Assembly (NCBI RefSeq): GCF_000772935.1
Contig: NZ_JPVR01000075.1
Span: forward strand, 1-64,000
Origin: Lysinibacillus boronitolerans JCM 21713 = 10a = NBRC 103108
GTDB lineage: Bacteria > Bacillota > Bacilli > Bacillales_A > Planococcaceae
Length of the DNA stretch: 64,000 nucleotides
Direction: 5' to 3'
The first letter of the stretch is position 1. The number at the start of each line of letters is the position of its first letter. The translations under genes were made by a program, and so were the position numbers. The notes beneath the pieces are model-generated. The model saw nothing but the letters and a program-made list of their open reading frames with translations. It did no database searches and was not told the origin of the DNA. Shown piece after piece: positions 17,226 to 25,232 of the stretch.

Positions 17226-17864
17226 ATGGTCAATATATCTGTGTTCTTAGTTATGTGCATTTTACTTATTATTTTACCTGGCCCTGATACAGCGATTGCA
17301 ACAAAGAACACACTGACTGTGAGCAGAAAGGGCGGTTTACAAACAATCATAGGTTCTTGTTGCGGTTTATTAATTCATACTTGTGCGGCTGTTATTGGAC
17401 TTTCAGCGATTATTGTAAAATCTGCCTATATATTCGCTGTTTTAAAATATGTTGGTGCGGTTTATTTATGTTATTTAGGAATCAAGACCTTATGGACACT
17501 TCGAACTATTCGCACACAATCCCCGGCTGTACAAGATGAAGCAAGTATTGAGCACAAGTATTCTCAACAATCTTGCTTTAAGCAAGGGTTTCTCACAAAT
17601 GTGACAAATCCAAAGGTCGCAGTATTTTTCCTAACATTTCTTCCTCAATTCGTAGATGGTAACAGTGGAACATTCCTCCCATTTTTAATAATGGGTCTCA
17701 TTTATACAGCATTAACAATGCTATGGTTTATCTTCTATGTGTACCTTTTAGATCGAATTAGCGCATTTATGAAAAAGCCATCAACTAAGGCAGTAATTGA
17801 AGGACTAACAGGTGCAATATTAATTGCATTTGGGATTAAGTTAGCATTAGAAAAAGCACACTAA
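17226..17864 (+). CDS. LysE/RhtB family amino-acid exporter
   Basis: A 212-residue membrane protein with about six helices and the LysE-family N-terminal signature LPGPDTAIATKNTLTVSRKGGLQTIIGSC (split here by helix breaks), plus the TNPKVAVFFLTFLPQF segment in the middle. Members export amino acids or their derivatives. The ATG follows AAAGGGTGGG. It is divergent from the SRPBCC-ArsR operon across the inverted repeat. The exported compound is unknown. Confidence 0.9.
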   Translation: MVNISVFLVMCILLIILPGPDTAIATKNTLTVSRKGGLQTIIGSCCGLLIHTCAAVIGLSAIIVKSAYIFAVLKYVGAVYLCYLGIKTLWTLRTIRTQSPAVQDEASIEHKYSQQSCFKQGFLTNVTNPKVAVFFLTFLPQFVDGNSGTFLPFLIMGLIYTALTMLWFIFYVYLLDRISAFMKKPSTKAVIEGLTGAILIAFGIKLALEKAH

Positions 17865-17867
17865 GTA

Positions 17868-17901
17868 GAAAATACACCACTTTTTAAGGTGGTGTATTTT
17901 C
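17868..17901 (+). terminator. Terminator after the LysE gene
   Basis: AAAATACACCAC pairs with the GTGGTGTATTTT-type arm around a TTTTTAA loop, with flanking A and T runs. Confidence 0.85.
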
Positions 17902-17956
17902 ATGTTGTTGAAAAAAGGTGAGTCATCGTCAGAAAAAGCAATTTTGAAAGGTGAGG

Positions 17957-18062
17957 AGTTGATTTCCGTTCCGCCAGCGTCCTTTCCCAGGTGGCGTCCA
18001 ACGAGTCTCTTCACTCCCTGCGTTCACTAGTAGTGACGCTGGCTCCAGTTTATAATTGATTG
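17957..18062. repeat. Dispersed GC-rich hairpin repeat, copy 1
   Basis: The block starts TTGATTTCCGTTCCGCC and shares TTGATTTCCGTTCCGCCAGC and further GGCGTCC, CTTCACTC segments with 24912-25000. GCCAGCGTC near its start pairs with GACGCTGGC near its end, and an ATTGATT element marks the far edge. G+C is clearly above the surroundings. It resembles the palindromic intergenic repeats seen in many Bacillaceae genomes. No reading frame is supported. Confidence 0.75.
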
Positions 18063-18238
18063 TAGGACATATAACCCTCAAAAACTCTCCATTTTTCCAT
18101 TATTAAATTATAGAAATCTAAAACTCTAATGTTCAACTCATTAAAAAGGATTAAAAAGGAAGAGTGGAGAATTTATTACTAAAGGGTATTACTTGTAGAT
18201 GTTTTTATAACAAATATGAATAAATGGAGAAGATAGTG

Positions 18239-19147
18239 ATGGAATTAAGAGATTTAAAAGCCTTTATGGCTGTTGTTGAACATAGGAGTTTTACAAAGGC
18301 TGCAAATGATTCCTTTGTATCTCAGCCTTCATTAAGCAAAAGTATCAAAAAATTAGAAGAATCATTACAAGTTGAATTGTTGAATAGGTCAACGCGTAAT
18401 GTAGAACTAACAGATGCAGGTAGTATTGTGTATAATCAAGGACAAAAAATAATGCATGCTATCCAAGAACTACATATTTTACTAGATGATCTATTAAATA
18501 TTAAAACAGGTGCTATCAAGTTAGGGATCCCACCTTTAATTGGAACATTATTTTTCCCTGAAATTGCTAGGGGATTTCATCAGCTATATCCTGAAGTGCA
18601 TTTAGCGCTTGTCGAACGTGGTGCAAAAATGGTAGAAATGCTAGTAGAAAATGGTGATGTTGATATGGGCATTGTTGTATTACCAGTAGATGAAAGGAAG
18701 TTTGCTGTTCAATCCTTTATAGAAGACCAGTTTTATGTTTTTATGAATGAATCTCACCCCTATGCATGCCAGGAATCGATAGCTTTACAAGATTTAAAAA
18801 ATGAAACATTCATTATCTTTGCGGAGGAGTTCACCCTTCACGACTATATAATTAAATCCTGTGAAAGCGTTGGTTTTACACCTACAATTGGCTATAAAAG
18901 TTCACAATGGGACTTGATTGTAGAATTAGTATCCTCTAATTTAGGGATTACATTGTTACCGCATTCCATAGCTGCTAAGCAAACAAATACAAATGTGAAA
19001 ATAATTCCATTAGATAATTTTGAAATGCCATGGCGTTTAGGGATTATTACGAAAAAGAATGCCTATCAATCTTATGCATTAAAACAGTTACTTGAAATGA
19101 TCTGTAGGAATGGCGAGAAGAGATTTATTCTAAATAGGAATAAGTAG
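18239..19147 (+). CDS. LysR-family regulator
   Basis: A 302-residue LysR regulator: an N-terminal winged helix (MELRDLKAFMAVVEHRSFTK, QPSLSKSIKKLEESL) and a periplasmic-binding-like effector domain (about 90-295) with GIPPLIGT and SNLGITLLP. The start at ATG 18239 is set by GGAGAAG 7-9 bases upstream; ATG 18224 has no site. It lies 83 bases before the CoA-transferase genes on the same strand and may regulate them, though LysR targets are more often divergent. Confidence 0.9.
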   Translation: MELRDLKAFMAVVEHRSFTKAANDSFVSQPSLSKSIKKLEESLQVELLNRSTRNVELTDAGSIVYNQGQKIMHAIQELHILLDDLLNIKTGAIKLGIPPLIGTLFFPEIARGFHQLYPEVHLALVERGAKMVEMLVENGDVDMGIVVLPVDERKFAVQSFIEDQFYVFMNESHPYACQESIALQDLKNETFIIFAEEFTLHDYIIKSCESVGFTPTIGYKSSQWDLIVELVSSNLGITLLPHSIAAKQTNTNVKIIPLDNFEMPWRLGIITKKNAYQSYALKQLLEMICRNGEKRFILNRNK

Positions 19148-19230
19148 TATTCTAATTAATTCCTTTACTTGTAAAATAGCAATGATGTAGAATTTTCCTT
19201 AACAAACGAGCAATTCAGGGAGGTTTCGAG

Positions 19231-19938
19231 ATGGGGAATGGGAAGGTATGGAATTCATTTGAAGAGGCGATTGCGGATATTAAGGATGGCGACACATTAG
19301 CTGTAGGTGGCTTCGGGCTATGCGGTATACCCGAAAAATCTATCGCAGCATTAGTGCAACAGGGAACAAAGGATTTAACGGTTATCAGTAACAACTGTGG
19401 TGTAGATGACTGGGGGTTGGGTCTACTATTAGCAAACAAGCAAATTAAAAAAATGGTTGCTTCTTATGTAGGAGAAAATAAGATTTTTGAACAACAATTT
19501 TTAAGTGGTGAGCTAGAAGTAGAGTTGACACCGCAAGGAACTCTTGCAGAACGTTTGCGTGCAGGTGGAGCGGGAATTCCTGGGTTTTACACAGCTACAG
19601 GGGTTGGAACGCCGATTGCTGAAGGAAAAGAAGTGAAGGTTTTTGATGGCAAAGAATATATTTTGGAGGAAGGCATTGTTGCCGAATTTGCTCTGGTCAA
19701 AGCATGGAAAGCAGATAAGCTAGGAAATTTAGTTTACAGAAAAACATCACGCAATTTTAATCCATTAGCTGCTATGTCAGGAAAAATTACAATAGCTGAA
19801 GTGGAGGAAATTGTAGAAGTTGGTGAACTAGATCCTGATCATATCCATACACCAGGGGTTTTTGTACAACGTGTATTAGTAGGTGAAAATTATGAGAAGC
19901 GTATTGAACGTTTAACGGTGAAAAAGGGGGAAGCATAA
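19231..19938 (+). CDS. scoA: 3-oxoacid CoA-transferase subunit A
   Basis: A 235-residue class I CoA-transferase alpha subunit, with the glycine-rich [10 protein letters not shown] (27-36), the [21 protein letters not shown] coenzyme-binding region in two parts and [11 protein letters not shown]. With subunit B it moves CoA from succinyl-CoA to acetoacetate (or a related pair), opening ketone-body or branched-chain catabolism. It overlaps subunit B by one base, so translation is coupled. AGGGAGG precedes the ATG. Confidence 0.92.
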   Translation: MGNGKVWNSFEEAIADIKDGDTLAVGGFGLCGIPEKSIAALVQQGTKDLTVISNNCGVDDWGLGLLLANKQIKKMVASYVGENKIFEQQFLSGELEVELTPQGTLAERLRAGGAGIPGFYTATGVGTPIAEGKEVKVFDGKEYILEEGIVAEFALVKAWKADKLGNLVYRKTSRNFNPLAAMSGKITIAEVEEIVEVGELDPDHIHTPGVFVQRVLVGENYEKRIERLTVKKGEA

Positions 19939-20573
19939 TGGATACAAGACAAAAAATTGTTAACCGAGCAGTAAAAGAAATAGCCAACGGTATGAATGTC
20001 AATTTAGGCATAGGTATTCCAACACTTGTTGCGAATGCAATCCCAGCCGATTATGACGTGCTTTTACAATCCGAAAACGGACTTCTCGGTATTGGTCCTT
20101 ATCCAGTAGAAGATGCAGTAGATCCTGATCTAATCAATGCAGGTAAAGAAACGGTTACAACAGTTCCAGGGGCATCCTTCTTTGACAGTGCAGAATCATT
20201 CGCGATGATTCGAGGCGGACATATAGACCTTGCCATTTTAGGAGGTATGGAGGTATCTGAAACAGGAGATCTTGCTAATTGGATGATTCCAGGGAAAATG
20301 GTGAAGGGCATGGGTGGCGCAATGGATCTCGTAGTTGGTGCCAAGAGAGTGATTGTCGTCATGGAGCATGTGAATAAAAATGGTGAATCTAAAATTAAAA
20401 AACAATGTGAGCTTCCACTAACAGGTAAAGGTGTCGTACATCGATTAATTACAGATTTGGCTGTATTTGATTTTACGAAAGATGGTATGCAATTGATAGA
20501 ATTAGCAGAAGGTGTTTCTTTAGAGGAAGTAAAAGAGAAAACAGCCGCTTCATTTACAGTTGCTCTACAATAA
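19938..20573 (+). CDS. scoB: 3-oxoacid CoA-transferase subunit B
   Basis: A 211-residue beta subunit with the catalytic glutamate in [10 protein letters not shown] (Glu46), which forms the covalent CoA thioester, and the [15 protein letters not shown] segment. It assembles with subunit A encoded immediately before it. The substrate pair cannot be fixed by sequence alone; succinyl-CoA:acetoacetate is the commonest in Bacilli. Confidence 0.92.
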   Translation: MDTRQKIVNRAVKEIANGMNVNLGIGIPTLVANAIPADYDVLLQSENGLLGIGPYPVEDAVDPDLINAGKETVTTVPGASFFDSAESFAMIRGGHIDLAILGGMEVSETGDLANWMIPGKMVKGMGGAMDLVVGAKRVIVVMEHVNKNGESKIKKQCELPLTGKGVVHRLITDLAVFDFTKDGMQLIELAEGVSLEEVKEKTAASFTVALQ

Positions 20574-20642
20574 CTTCAGACCTATGACTGTTTCCAGCGC
20601 TATTGTCTCATTTTACAATAGTCTAAAAGGAGATACATAACG

Positions 20643-21056
20643 ATGGAACAACAATGGACAAATGAATTAGCAGTCTCACAGGTAAGAGTGGCAAGACCAA
20701 CCGCTCAGCTAAAGGAAATAGCACGGTTTTACTGTGAAGGCGTCGGATTAAAGAAAATAGGCTCTTTTGCAGGTCATCGGGGCTATGATGGTCTAATGAT
20801 TGGTCTTCCAGATGCAAGTTATCACTTAGAATTTACAGAGCATATTGAAGGTAGCCCTTGTCCTGCACCAAGTAAGGACAATCTTCTCGTACTTTATATT
20901 CCAAACAGAGATACAATTCGCCATATTGTCGAACGTCTTGCGCTTATGGGATATCCCGAAGTAGAGCCTGAAAATCTGTATTGGGCTGAAAAAGGGGTAA
21001 CCATTGAAGATCCTGATGGCTGGCGTATAGTACTCATGAATACAGAAGGCATTTAA
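20643..21056 (+). CDS. yycE: VOC-family protein YycE
   Basis: A 137-residue glyoxalase/bleomycin-resistance (VOC) fold protein. I recognise it as YycE by RVARPTAQLKEI, the HRGYDGLMIGLPDASYHLEFT strand set and the C-terminal VTIEDPDGWRIVLMN. It contains metal-ligand candidates (His in YHLEF, Glu in VTIEDP). The biochemical activity of YycE is not known. It starts 69 bases after scoB and may be co-transcribed. Confidence 0.85.
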   Translation: MEQQWTNELAVSQVRVARPTAQLKEIARFYCEGVGLKKIGSFAGHRGYDGLMIGLPDASYHLEFTEHIEGSPCPAPSKDNLLVLYIPNRDTIRHIVERLALMGYPEVEPENLYWAEKGVTIEDPDGWRIVLMNTEGI

Positions 21057-21068
21057 ATAGAAAATTTT

Positions 21069-21102
21069 AAGCACGAGCTATGTCTGTAGTCTCGTGTTTT
21101 TT
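21069..21102 (+). terminator. Terminator after yycE
   Basis: GCACGAG (21071-21077) pairs with the CTCGTGT arm (21091-21097), followed by T6. Confidence 0.6.
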
Positions 21103-21154
21103 ATGTGACCTAAAATACCCTGTGTAGTATATAATTTGTTTAGGAGGTTACTAA

Positions 21155-21499
21155 ATGCAACGAATAACAACATTGAACACGTGGTACGAAGTTTTGGAGC
21201 AATCGAAGTTCAAACCTTGTCTTGTATTAAAAATTAGCATGACATGTATAAGTAGTATTTCAGCTTTAAAGGAATATAAAGTATTACAAACGAAATTGCC
21301 TAAATATATTGTGATTGTACAAATGGACCGAGTAGTTTCAAATGCTATTGCCTGTGATCTTCAAGTGAAGCACGAATCACCACAGCTAATAATTTTGCAG
21401 GGTGGGAAAGGAATTTGGCAAGCAACTCACTACAAAATAAAGCAATCTCTTTTAGTAAACGCTATAGAACAATATGTAAAAAAAGATACTCCACAATAG
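21155..21499 (+). CDS. ytxJ: YtxJ-like thioredoxin-fold bacilliredoxin
   Basis: A 114-residue thioredoxin-fold protein matching YtxJ: LKISMTCISSISALKEY carries the single redox cysteine, followed by IVQMDRVVSNAIACDLQVKHESPQLIIL with the cis-proline (SPQ). YtxJ proteins are thought to reduce bacillithiol mixed disulfides with one cysteine. The usual T-C-P-I-S motif reads T-C-I-S-S here, so the proline after the cysteine is lost. Expected in the cytoplasm of a bacillithiol-making organism. Confidence 0.8.
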   Translation: MQRITTLNTWYEVLEQSKFKPCLVLKISMTCISSISALKEYKVLQTKLPKYIVIVQMDRVVSNAIACDLQVKHESPQLIILQGGKGIWQATHYKIKQSLLVNAIEQYVKKDTPQ

Positions 21500-21512
21500 G
21501 GTGTGGGGTATC
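21478..21512 (-). terminator. Terminator of the minus-strand lipoprotein gene
   Basis: GATACCCCACA pairs with TGTGGAGTATC on the minus strand (21512-21485), then T7. It overlaps the end of the convergent ytxJ. Confidence 0.75.
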
Positions 21513-21521
21513 TGTATGTGC

Positions 21522-21980
21522 TTAATCTTCCAAGGCCTCATCTTCATGATAATTTGTGGCGCTAGACTCGATATCGACCTGTAGATAATTGGCCCAATCT
21601 ACTTTGTGAAAATCCTCTTCACTAAAATAAATATTCAAAACCTCTGTCATCGTTTTGTCCCCATCAGGTTCAGTGAGCGGAGCATACCAAGTAATAGCTG
21701 GTGTCTTCACATTTTTTAATTTGGACAAATCAGCGAAAATTTTAGTAGAATCTCTTAGCATCTGGTTTTTCGATCCTTCTGTCACATCTGTATCTTGAAT
21801 GGAAATTGTGACAACACCGTTTTTTGATTCATCCACAGAGAATTCATTTTTCACAATCGCGCCTACAATATCTTCAACATTCGTATTTTGATCGACTGCT
21901 ACTTCCTTTGGCTCTGCGTTCTTTCCACAAGCTACTAATAGTAGTGAAGTAAAAACCAATAGATAAATTAATTTTTTCAA
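21522..21980 (-). CDS. Small lipoprotein of unknown function
   Basis: A 152-residue predicted lipoprotein: positively charged start, hydrophobic stretch and lipobox L-V-A-C (cysteine near residue 20), then an acidic exported domain. No known domain is recognised. The start is set at TTG 21980, 8 bases after GGGAGG; the ATG at 21986 lies only 2 bases from that site and is less likely. The mature part is rich in Asp/Glu and ends in an acidic tail (HEDEALED). Confidence 0.7.
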   Translation of the reverse strand: MKKLIYLLVFTSLLLVACGKNAEPKEVAVDQNTNVEDIVGAIVKNEFSVDESKNGVVTISIQDTDVTEGSKNQMLRDSTKIFADLSKLKNVKTPAITWYAPLTEPDGDKTMTEVLNIYFSEEDFHKVDWANYLQVDIESSATNYHEDEALED

Positions 21981-22114
21981 TGTCATAACCTCCCTTGTTA
22001 CTCCATCTATGTGCAAAATGGGAGGGAATTATACAAAATATAAGAAGGTTGTCCACAGTTTTTAAGAATGGTTTGGAAGTGATTGAATAGAGAAGAAGGG
22101 GATAATATGTTGAA

Positions 22115-22149
22115 TAAAAAAGCACCTTAACCAAAATGGCTAAGGTGCT
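22115..22149 (-). terminator. Terminator downstream of the 6S RNA
   Basis: AGCACCTTA arms (22121-22129 and 22141-22149) form a stem; the minus strand then carries T6. It lies about 20 bases beyond the probable 6S RNA 3' end and would stop read-through. Confidence 0.75.
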
Positions 22150-22167
22150 GGATCAATAATGTAATGG

Positions 22168-22359
22168 AAAAAAGCCGCGTATGCCGTAGTTATTATAGAA
22201 AGTTTTAAACCACCACTCCTCAAAGTGGGTGTTCGCAGAAGTTTTCCTGCTTATCCTCATGCACCGTAGTGTGAGGCCCGTCATTCCAACTCCAATAATA
22301 AAACTCCCTTTTACAGCTTAAAGGTTAAAACTTAATATTATACGAACAATGCAGCCTTT
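22168..22359 (-). ncRNA. ssrS: Probable 6S RNA (6S-2/BsrB-like)
   Basis: A stretch of about 192 bases free of genes has its own promoter. The 5' end (AAAGGCTGC) pairs with the 3' end (GCGGCTTTT), leaving an open middle with a small hairpin (CCACT-TTGAGG-AGTGG) on the 3' side, as in 6S RNA. AGTTTTAACCTTT is complementary to the product-RNA start (AAAGGUUAAAACU) I recall for B. subtilis 6S-2; that start falls at nucleotide 40 from the predicted 5' end, the reported position. 6S RNA binds housekeeping RNA polymerase and mimics an open promoter. Confidence 0.72.
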
Positions 22360-22365
22360 ATGGAT

Positions 22366-22394
22366 ATAATAAAGCATGATCGATAAACATGCAA
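22366..22394 (-). promoter_or_regulatory. Promoter of the probable 6S RNA
   Basis: TTGCAT (22394-22389) and TATTAT (22371-22366) on the minus strand are 17 bases apart, placing the transcript start near 22359. Confidence 0.65.
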
Positions 22395-22447
22395 GTAAGA
22401 TGATAATGGCAAATTAGTCAATGGGCAAGTGTTCCAAACAGCATAGT

Positions 22448-22496
22448 GAGCATCTAAAAATACCTTCAAAAAGGTACGGATGCTTCATATTTTTTT
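22448..22496 (+). terminator. Orphan plus-strand terminator
   Basis: AGCATC with an inner TACCTT pairs with AAGGTA and GATGCT, then a T-run (22487-22496). No plus-strand gene lies upstream within about 950 bases, so the transcript it ends is unknown. Confidence 0.65.
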
Positions 22497-22607
22497 CACA
22501 AATGCGAACGGAAAATACGAACAACCTTTGCTAATTAAGGTCGACTATGTAAAGATAGGAGCATAAAGAGGATTTTCCTAGCAAATATGTAAAAGGGGGA
22601 AGCGGAA

Positions 22608-22946
22608 ATGGCAGCTTATCCAAATTGTCCAAAATGTCATTCAGAATATACGTATGAGGATGGAGCCAACTATGTATGTCCAGAATGTGCGCATGAATGG
22701 AGTATGGAGGCAACTGAACAGGAATCAGATGCACTTATTGTAAAAGATGCAAATGGTAATTTGTTAGCTGACGGCGATTCAGTTACTGTTATTAAGGATT
22801 TAAAAGTGAAGGGCAGTTCTTCCACTTTAAAAATTGGTACAAAGGTAAAAAGTATCCGTCTAGTAGAAGGCGATCATAACATCGACTGTAAAATTGATGG
22901 CTTTGGTGCCATGAAATTAAAATCAGAATTTGTGAAAAAGGCCTAA
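22608..22946 (+). CDS. phnA: PhnA/YjdM family zinc-ribbon protein
   Basis: A 112-residue protein with an N-terminal zinc ribbon (Cys7, Cys10, Cys24, Cys27) and the PhnA C-terminal barrel ([16 protein letters not shown] and [20 protein letters not shown]). PhnA/YjdM proteins were linked by name to phosphonate use, but no phn genes are here and the function is really unknown. AAGGGGGAAGCG precedes the ATG. Confidence 0.9.
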   Translation: MAAYPNCPKCHSEYTYEDGANYVCPECAHEWSMEATEQESDALIVKDANGNLLADGDSVTVIKDLKVKGSSSTLKIGTKVKSIRLVEGDHNIDCKIDGFGAMKLKSEFVKKA

Positions 22947-22954
22947 CAAGCAAA

Positions 22955-22998
22955 AAGCACCTCAACTTTGGTAAAAAAAGTTCAAGGTGCTTTTTTGT
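22955..22998. terminator. Terminator after phnA
   Basis: AAGCACCT plus inner ACTTT pairs with AAAGT and AGGTGCTT, followed by T6, between convergent genes. Confidence 0.85.
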
Positions 22999-23511
22999 TT
23001 ATTGAAAAACCCTACGTAATAGAATGGCAAAAGCTGCTCCAATTAAGGCGAAAATGGTATGTAAAAGTGCAATGTAGCCAGCTCCAATCACAAGCGTTCC
23101 TATTTCTGTTAAGGAGAAAGTTGTAATATAGAGCTCATTATTAAGATTATTAATGATAGCCCAAACGAATACAGGCACAGAGCTTATGATAAAGACAATC
23201 CAGATGTTTTTATAGAAAAGGTAAGAAAGACAGCCGAAAAGTGCATATGAGATGACAAAGCCCTTTTGATTGCCGAGTAAGGACGAGTTAATGGCAAACA
23301 TAAAGGATAATACAATAAATATGATATGAAAAAAGGATACTGTTCTTTTCATGGGTAAGTATGCGTTCTGAGTTGATGAATTGACTACAAGCTTCTGACA
23401 TTGCTGACAAGTTGTTAGATGCTGTTCAACAAATTCTATTGTTGATGCTTGAAGCATTTGTTTTTCATAAAGAGGTAATAAATCTTCTACAATTGAGCAT
23501 TCCTGTGACAA
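22999..23511 (-). CDS. Membrane protein with anti-sigma-type zinc-finger N-terminus
   Basis: A 170-residue protein. Residues 5-38 carry the zf-HC2 pattern (Cys5, His31, Cys35, Cys38 in HLTTCQQCQ) found in anti-sigma factors; then four or five transmembrane helices follow. The start is TTG 23511, 6 bases after GGAGGG; longer frames have no binding site. Anti-sigma factors usually follow a sigma-factor gene, but none is here. It may be a free-standing sensor or a paralogue that lost its partner. Confidence 0.7.
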   Translation of the reverse strand: MSQECSIVEDLLPLYEKQMLQASTIEFVEQHLTTCQQCQKLVVNSSTQNAYLPMKRTVSFFHIIFIVLSFMFAINSSLLGNQKGFVISYALFGCLSYLFYKNIWIVFIISSVPVFVWAIINNLNNELYITTFSLTEIGTLVIGAGYIALLHTIFALIGAAFAILLRRVFQ

Positions 23512-23614
23512 TACTTTCCCTCCATTCAATCTCTCCTCATTATACGACTTTTTGTGGAAAATAAAAAAAGCCTTCCGTGAATTTTTCAATCGGAAAACTT
23601 GTACATGCACCCTA

Positions 23615-24244
23615 TTAGTTTGATGTTAATACTTCATTTGTTAATGCTTGAATATCGATATGTGTTTTTTCCTTTACTGCGTCCTTTAAAATTTCTGTGC
23701 GGAAATATTGGACGGTCGCTTCAAGTGGAATCGCCAACAGTTTTGAAAGGGCTGATTGATACATATAGACAAACTCTTTGTCAGTATTGCCGCGCTTTAA
23801 TTCTGCGAAAGCTTCATAAAATTGATCTAGTTTATCTGCAAATTCAAGTAGCCGCCCCTCTAAAGTCTGATCCTTTCCTTCTTTCATCCGTTCAAAGAAA
23901 ATAGCCTGAAATTCTTGTGGGATTTCATTGATAATAAATTTTTCCATCATCTTTTCTTCCACATGTGCTAGCATTTGCTTTAACTCTGGACTAGCATGTT
24001 TTACAGGTGTCTTGATGTCGCCAATAAATACTTCAGCAAAGTCATGATTAATCGTTTTTTCATATAAAGATTTCCAATCAACTGTTGCACCGTGCATTTC
24101 TTCTAATGTTGCGAAAAACATCGCATATTGGGACACCTTCCAAGAATGGGCTGCCACGTTGTGCTCTTCAAATTTGAAGCGACCTGGGCAACGAATAATA
24201 CGCTCTAAATCATTAAGGCTTGTAAAAAATTGGTGAATTCCTAT
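23615..24244 (-). CDS. YfbR-like HD-domain hydrolase, probable AUA start
   Basis: An HD-domain protein of about 209 residues with EEHNVAAHSWK and the HD pair in NHDFAEVFIGDIKTP, then FADKLDQFYEAF, as in YfbR-like 5'-nucleotidases acting on deoxynucleoside monophosphates. AAAAGGAG lies 8 bases before an ATA codon (24244). The GTG at 24253 overlaps that binding site, so GTG is a poor start. The family typically begins M-G-(I/V)-H-Q, which matches starting at the ATA. Either the rare AUA is used or one base differs from the real sequence. Confidence 0.8.
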   Translation of the reverse strand: MGIHQFFTSLNDLERIIRCPGRFKFEEHNVAAHSWKVSQYAMFFATLEEMHGATVDWKSLYEKTINHDFAEVFIGDIKTPVKHASPELKQMLAHVEEKMMEKFIINEIPQEFQAIFFERMKEGKDQTLEGRLLEFADKLDQFYEAFAELKRGNTDKEFVYMYQSALSKLLAIPLEATVQYFRTEILKDAVKEKTHIDIQALTNEVLTSN

Positions 24245-24425
24245 AAAAATCACTCCTTTTTGTTCTATAAGTGCATGTTACTATAAACAATACCCTCTTT
24301 ATACGGTTTTCAAACAATTTAACAATGATTCAGGCTGTGTTTACAAAGGATTCACAATTGCTGAAAAAGTAGATTCAGCTTGAATGCTATAATGAAGGGG
24401 ACTGATGAAAAGGGGAGTACACAGC

Positions 24426-24866
24426 ATGTTTTCCATTTATACACTTCTTCTTTATATACATATTTTAAGTGCTATTCTTTCGATTGGGCCTTTGTTTGTT
24501 GTACTAACCATTGTAAAAAAAATGCGCACAGCTTCCACTGATGACATGTCACCATATATAGAAGCATTTAAGGGTGCCATTGCGCTCGTCAAACATTCAG
24601 GGCATGTACTAGTAGCATCGGGTATTTTGTTAATGTGGTATGCAGGCTATCATTGGAATACCTCATGGATTGTATTAACATTCCTCGTGATGTTTGCATC
24701 GATTGTATTTCTAGCGAGAGCGTTTAAACCGACGTTGCGCACATTTAACACGCCTGCATATAACCATCAACAATTTGTTTCACTGTTACATCGAAAAACA
24801 TGGATGTATATTTTATTATTGCTTATTATGCTTTGGCTGATGGTAGCAAAGCCCGTTCTTTGGTAA
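24426..24866 (+). CDS. Small integral membrane protein (DUF2269-like)
   Basis: A 146-residue protein with four hydrophobic helices: YIHILSAILSIGPLF at the start, KHSGHVLVASGILLMW, a third at IVLTFLVMF and a last at MYILLLLIMLWLMV. The HILSAILSIGP opening and conserved histidines resemble DUF2269. AAAGGGGAG sits 8 bases before ATG 24426; an upstream ATG overlaps that site. Function unknown. Confidence 0.7.
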   Translation: MFSIYTLLLYIHILSAILSIGPLFVVLTIVKKMRTASTDDMSPYIEAFKGAIALVKHSGHVLVASGILLMWYAGYHWNTSWIVLTFLVMFASIVFLARAFKPTLRTFNTPAYNHQQFVSLLHRKTWMYILLLLIMLWLMVAKPVLW

Positions 24867-24911
24867 AAAAGATACTGTCATCTGCAGAAAAAGACCTTTT
24901 CACAAGGCGAG

Positions 24912-25000
24912 AGATTGATTTCCGTTCCGCCAGCGTCCTTTCCAGGGGGCGTCCGATGAGCCACTTCACTCACTTACGTTGGCTCCACTCCAATCAACCA
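24912..25000. repeat. Dispersed GC-rich hairpin repeat, copy 2
   Basis: It begins GATTGATTTCCGTTCCGCC and ends GGCTCCACTCCAATCAACC, the two edges being roughly inverted. It shares the TTGATTTCCGTTCCGCCAGC block and the order of later blocks with 17957-18062. Just outside, CTGCAGAA occurs on both sides (near 24882 and 25003). A reading frame crosses it but has no ribosome binding site. Confidence 0.75.
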
Positions 25001-25195
25001 TTCTGCAGAAGCGTCTTTTCCTTATCAGCAGCATCGATCAGATCAAATAACCCATTATTTGAATTAGGGCTTTTATTTTCAATGTGAGAAGTGATGACAC
25101 TCCTCACTAAAATGAGTAGTTAACACCTTCAATTTATTTGAAACATTTTCACCTTTCATAAAGATTTTATTTATTGATTTGTTTTTCAACACTTT

Positions 25196-25232
25196 GAAAA
25201 AATCGCACCCCTTAAGGAGTGCGATTTTTTTA
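25196..25232. terminator. Terminator at the end of the Bce-type operon
   Basis: AAAATCGCAC pairs with GTGCGATTTT around CCCTTAAGGA; A- and T-runs lie on both sides. Confidence 0.85.

Noticed and set aside
21986..22016. Longer N-terminus for the lipoprotein (starts at 22016 or 21986)
   Set aside because: The upstream ATG lacks a ribosome site and the next one is only 2 bases from GGAGG; TTG 21980 gives a normal lipoprotein signal.
24800..25087. A 95-codon plus-strand frame running from a membrane-protein gene into the hairpin repeat
   Set aside because: It overlaps DUF2269-like coding sequence in another frame and then reads the repeat; no ribosome site.
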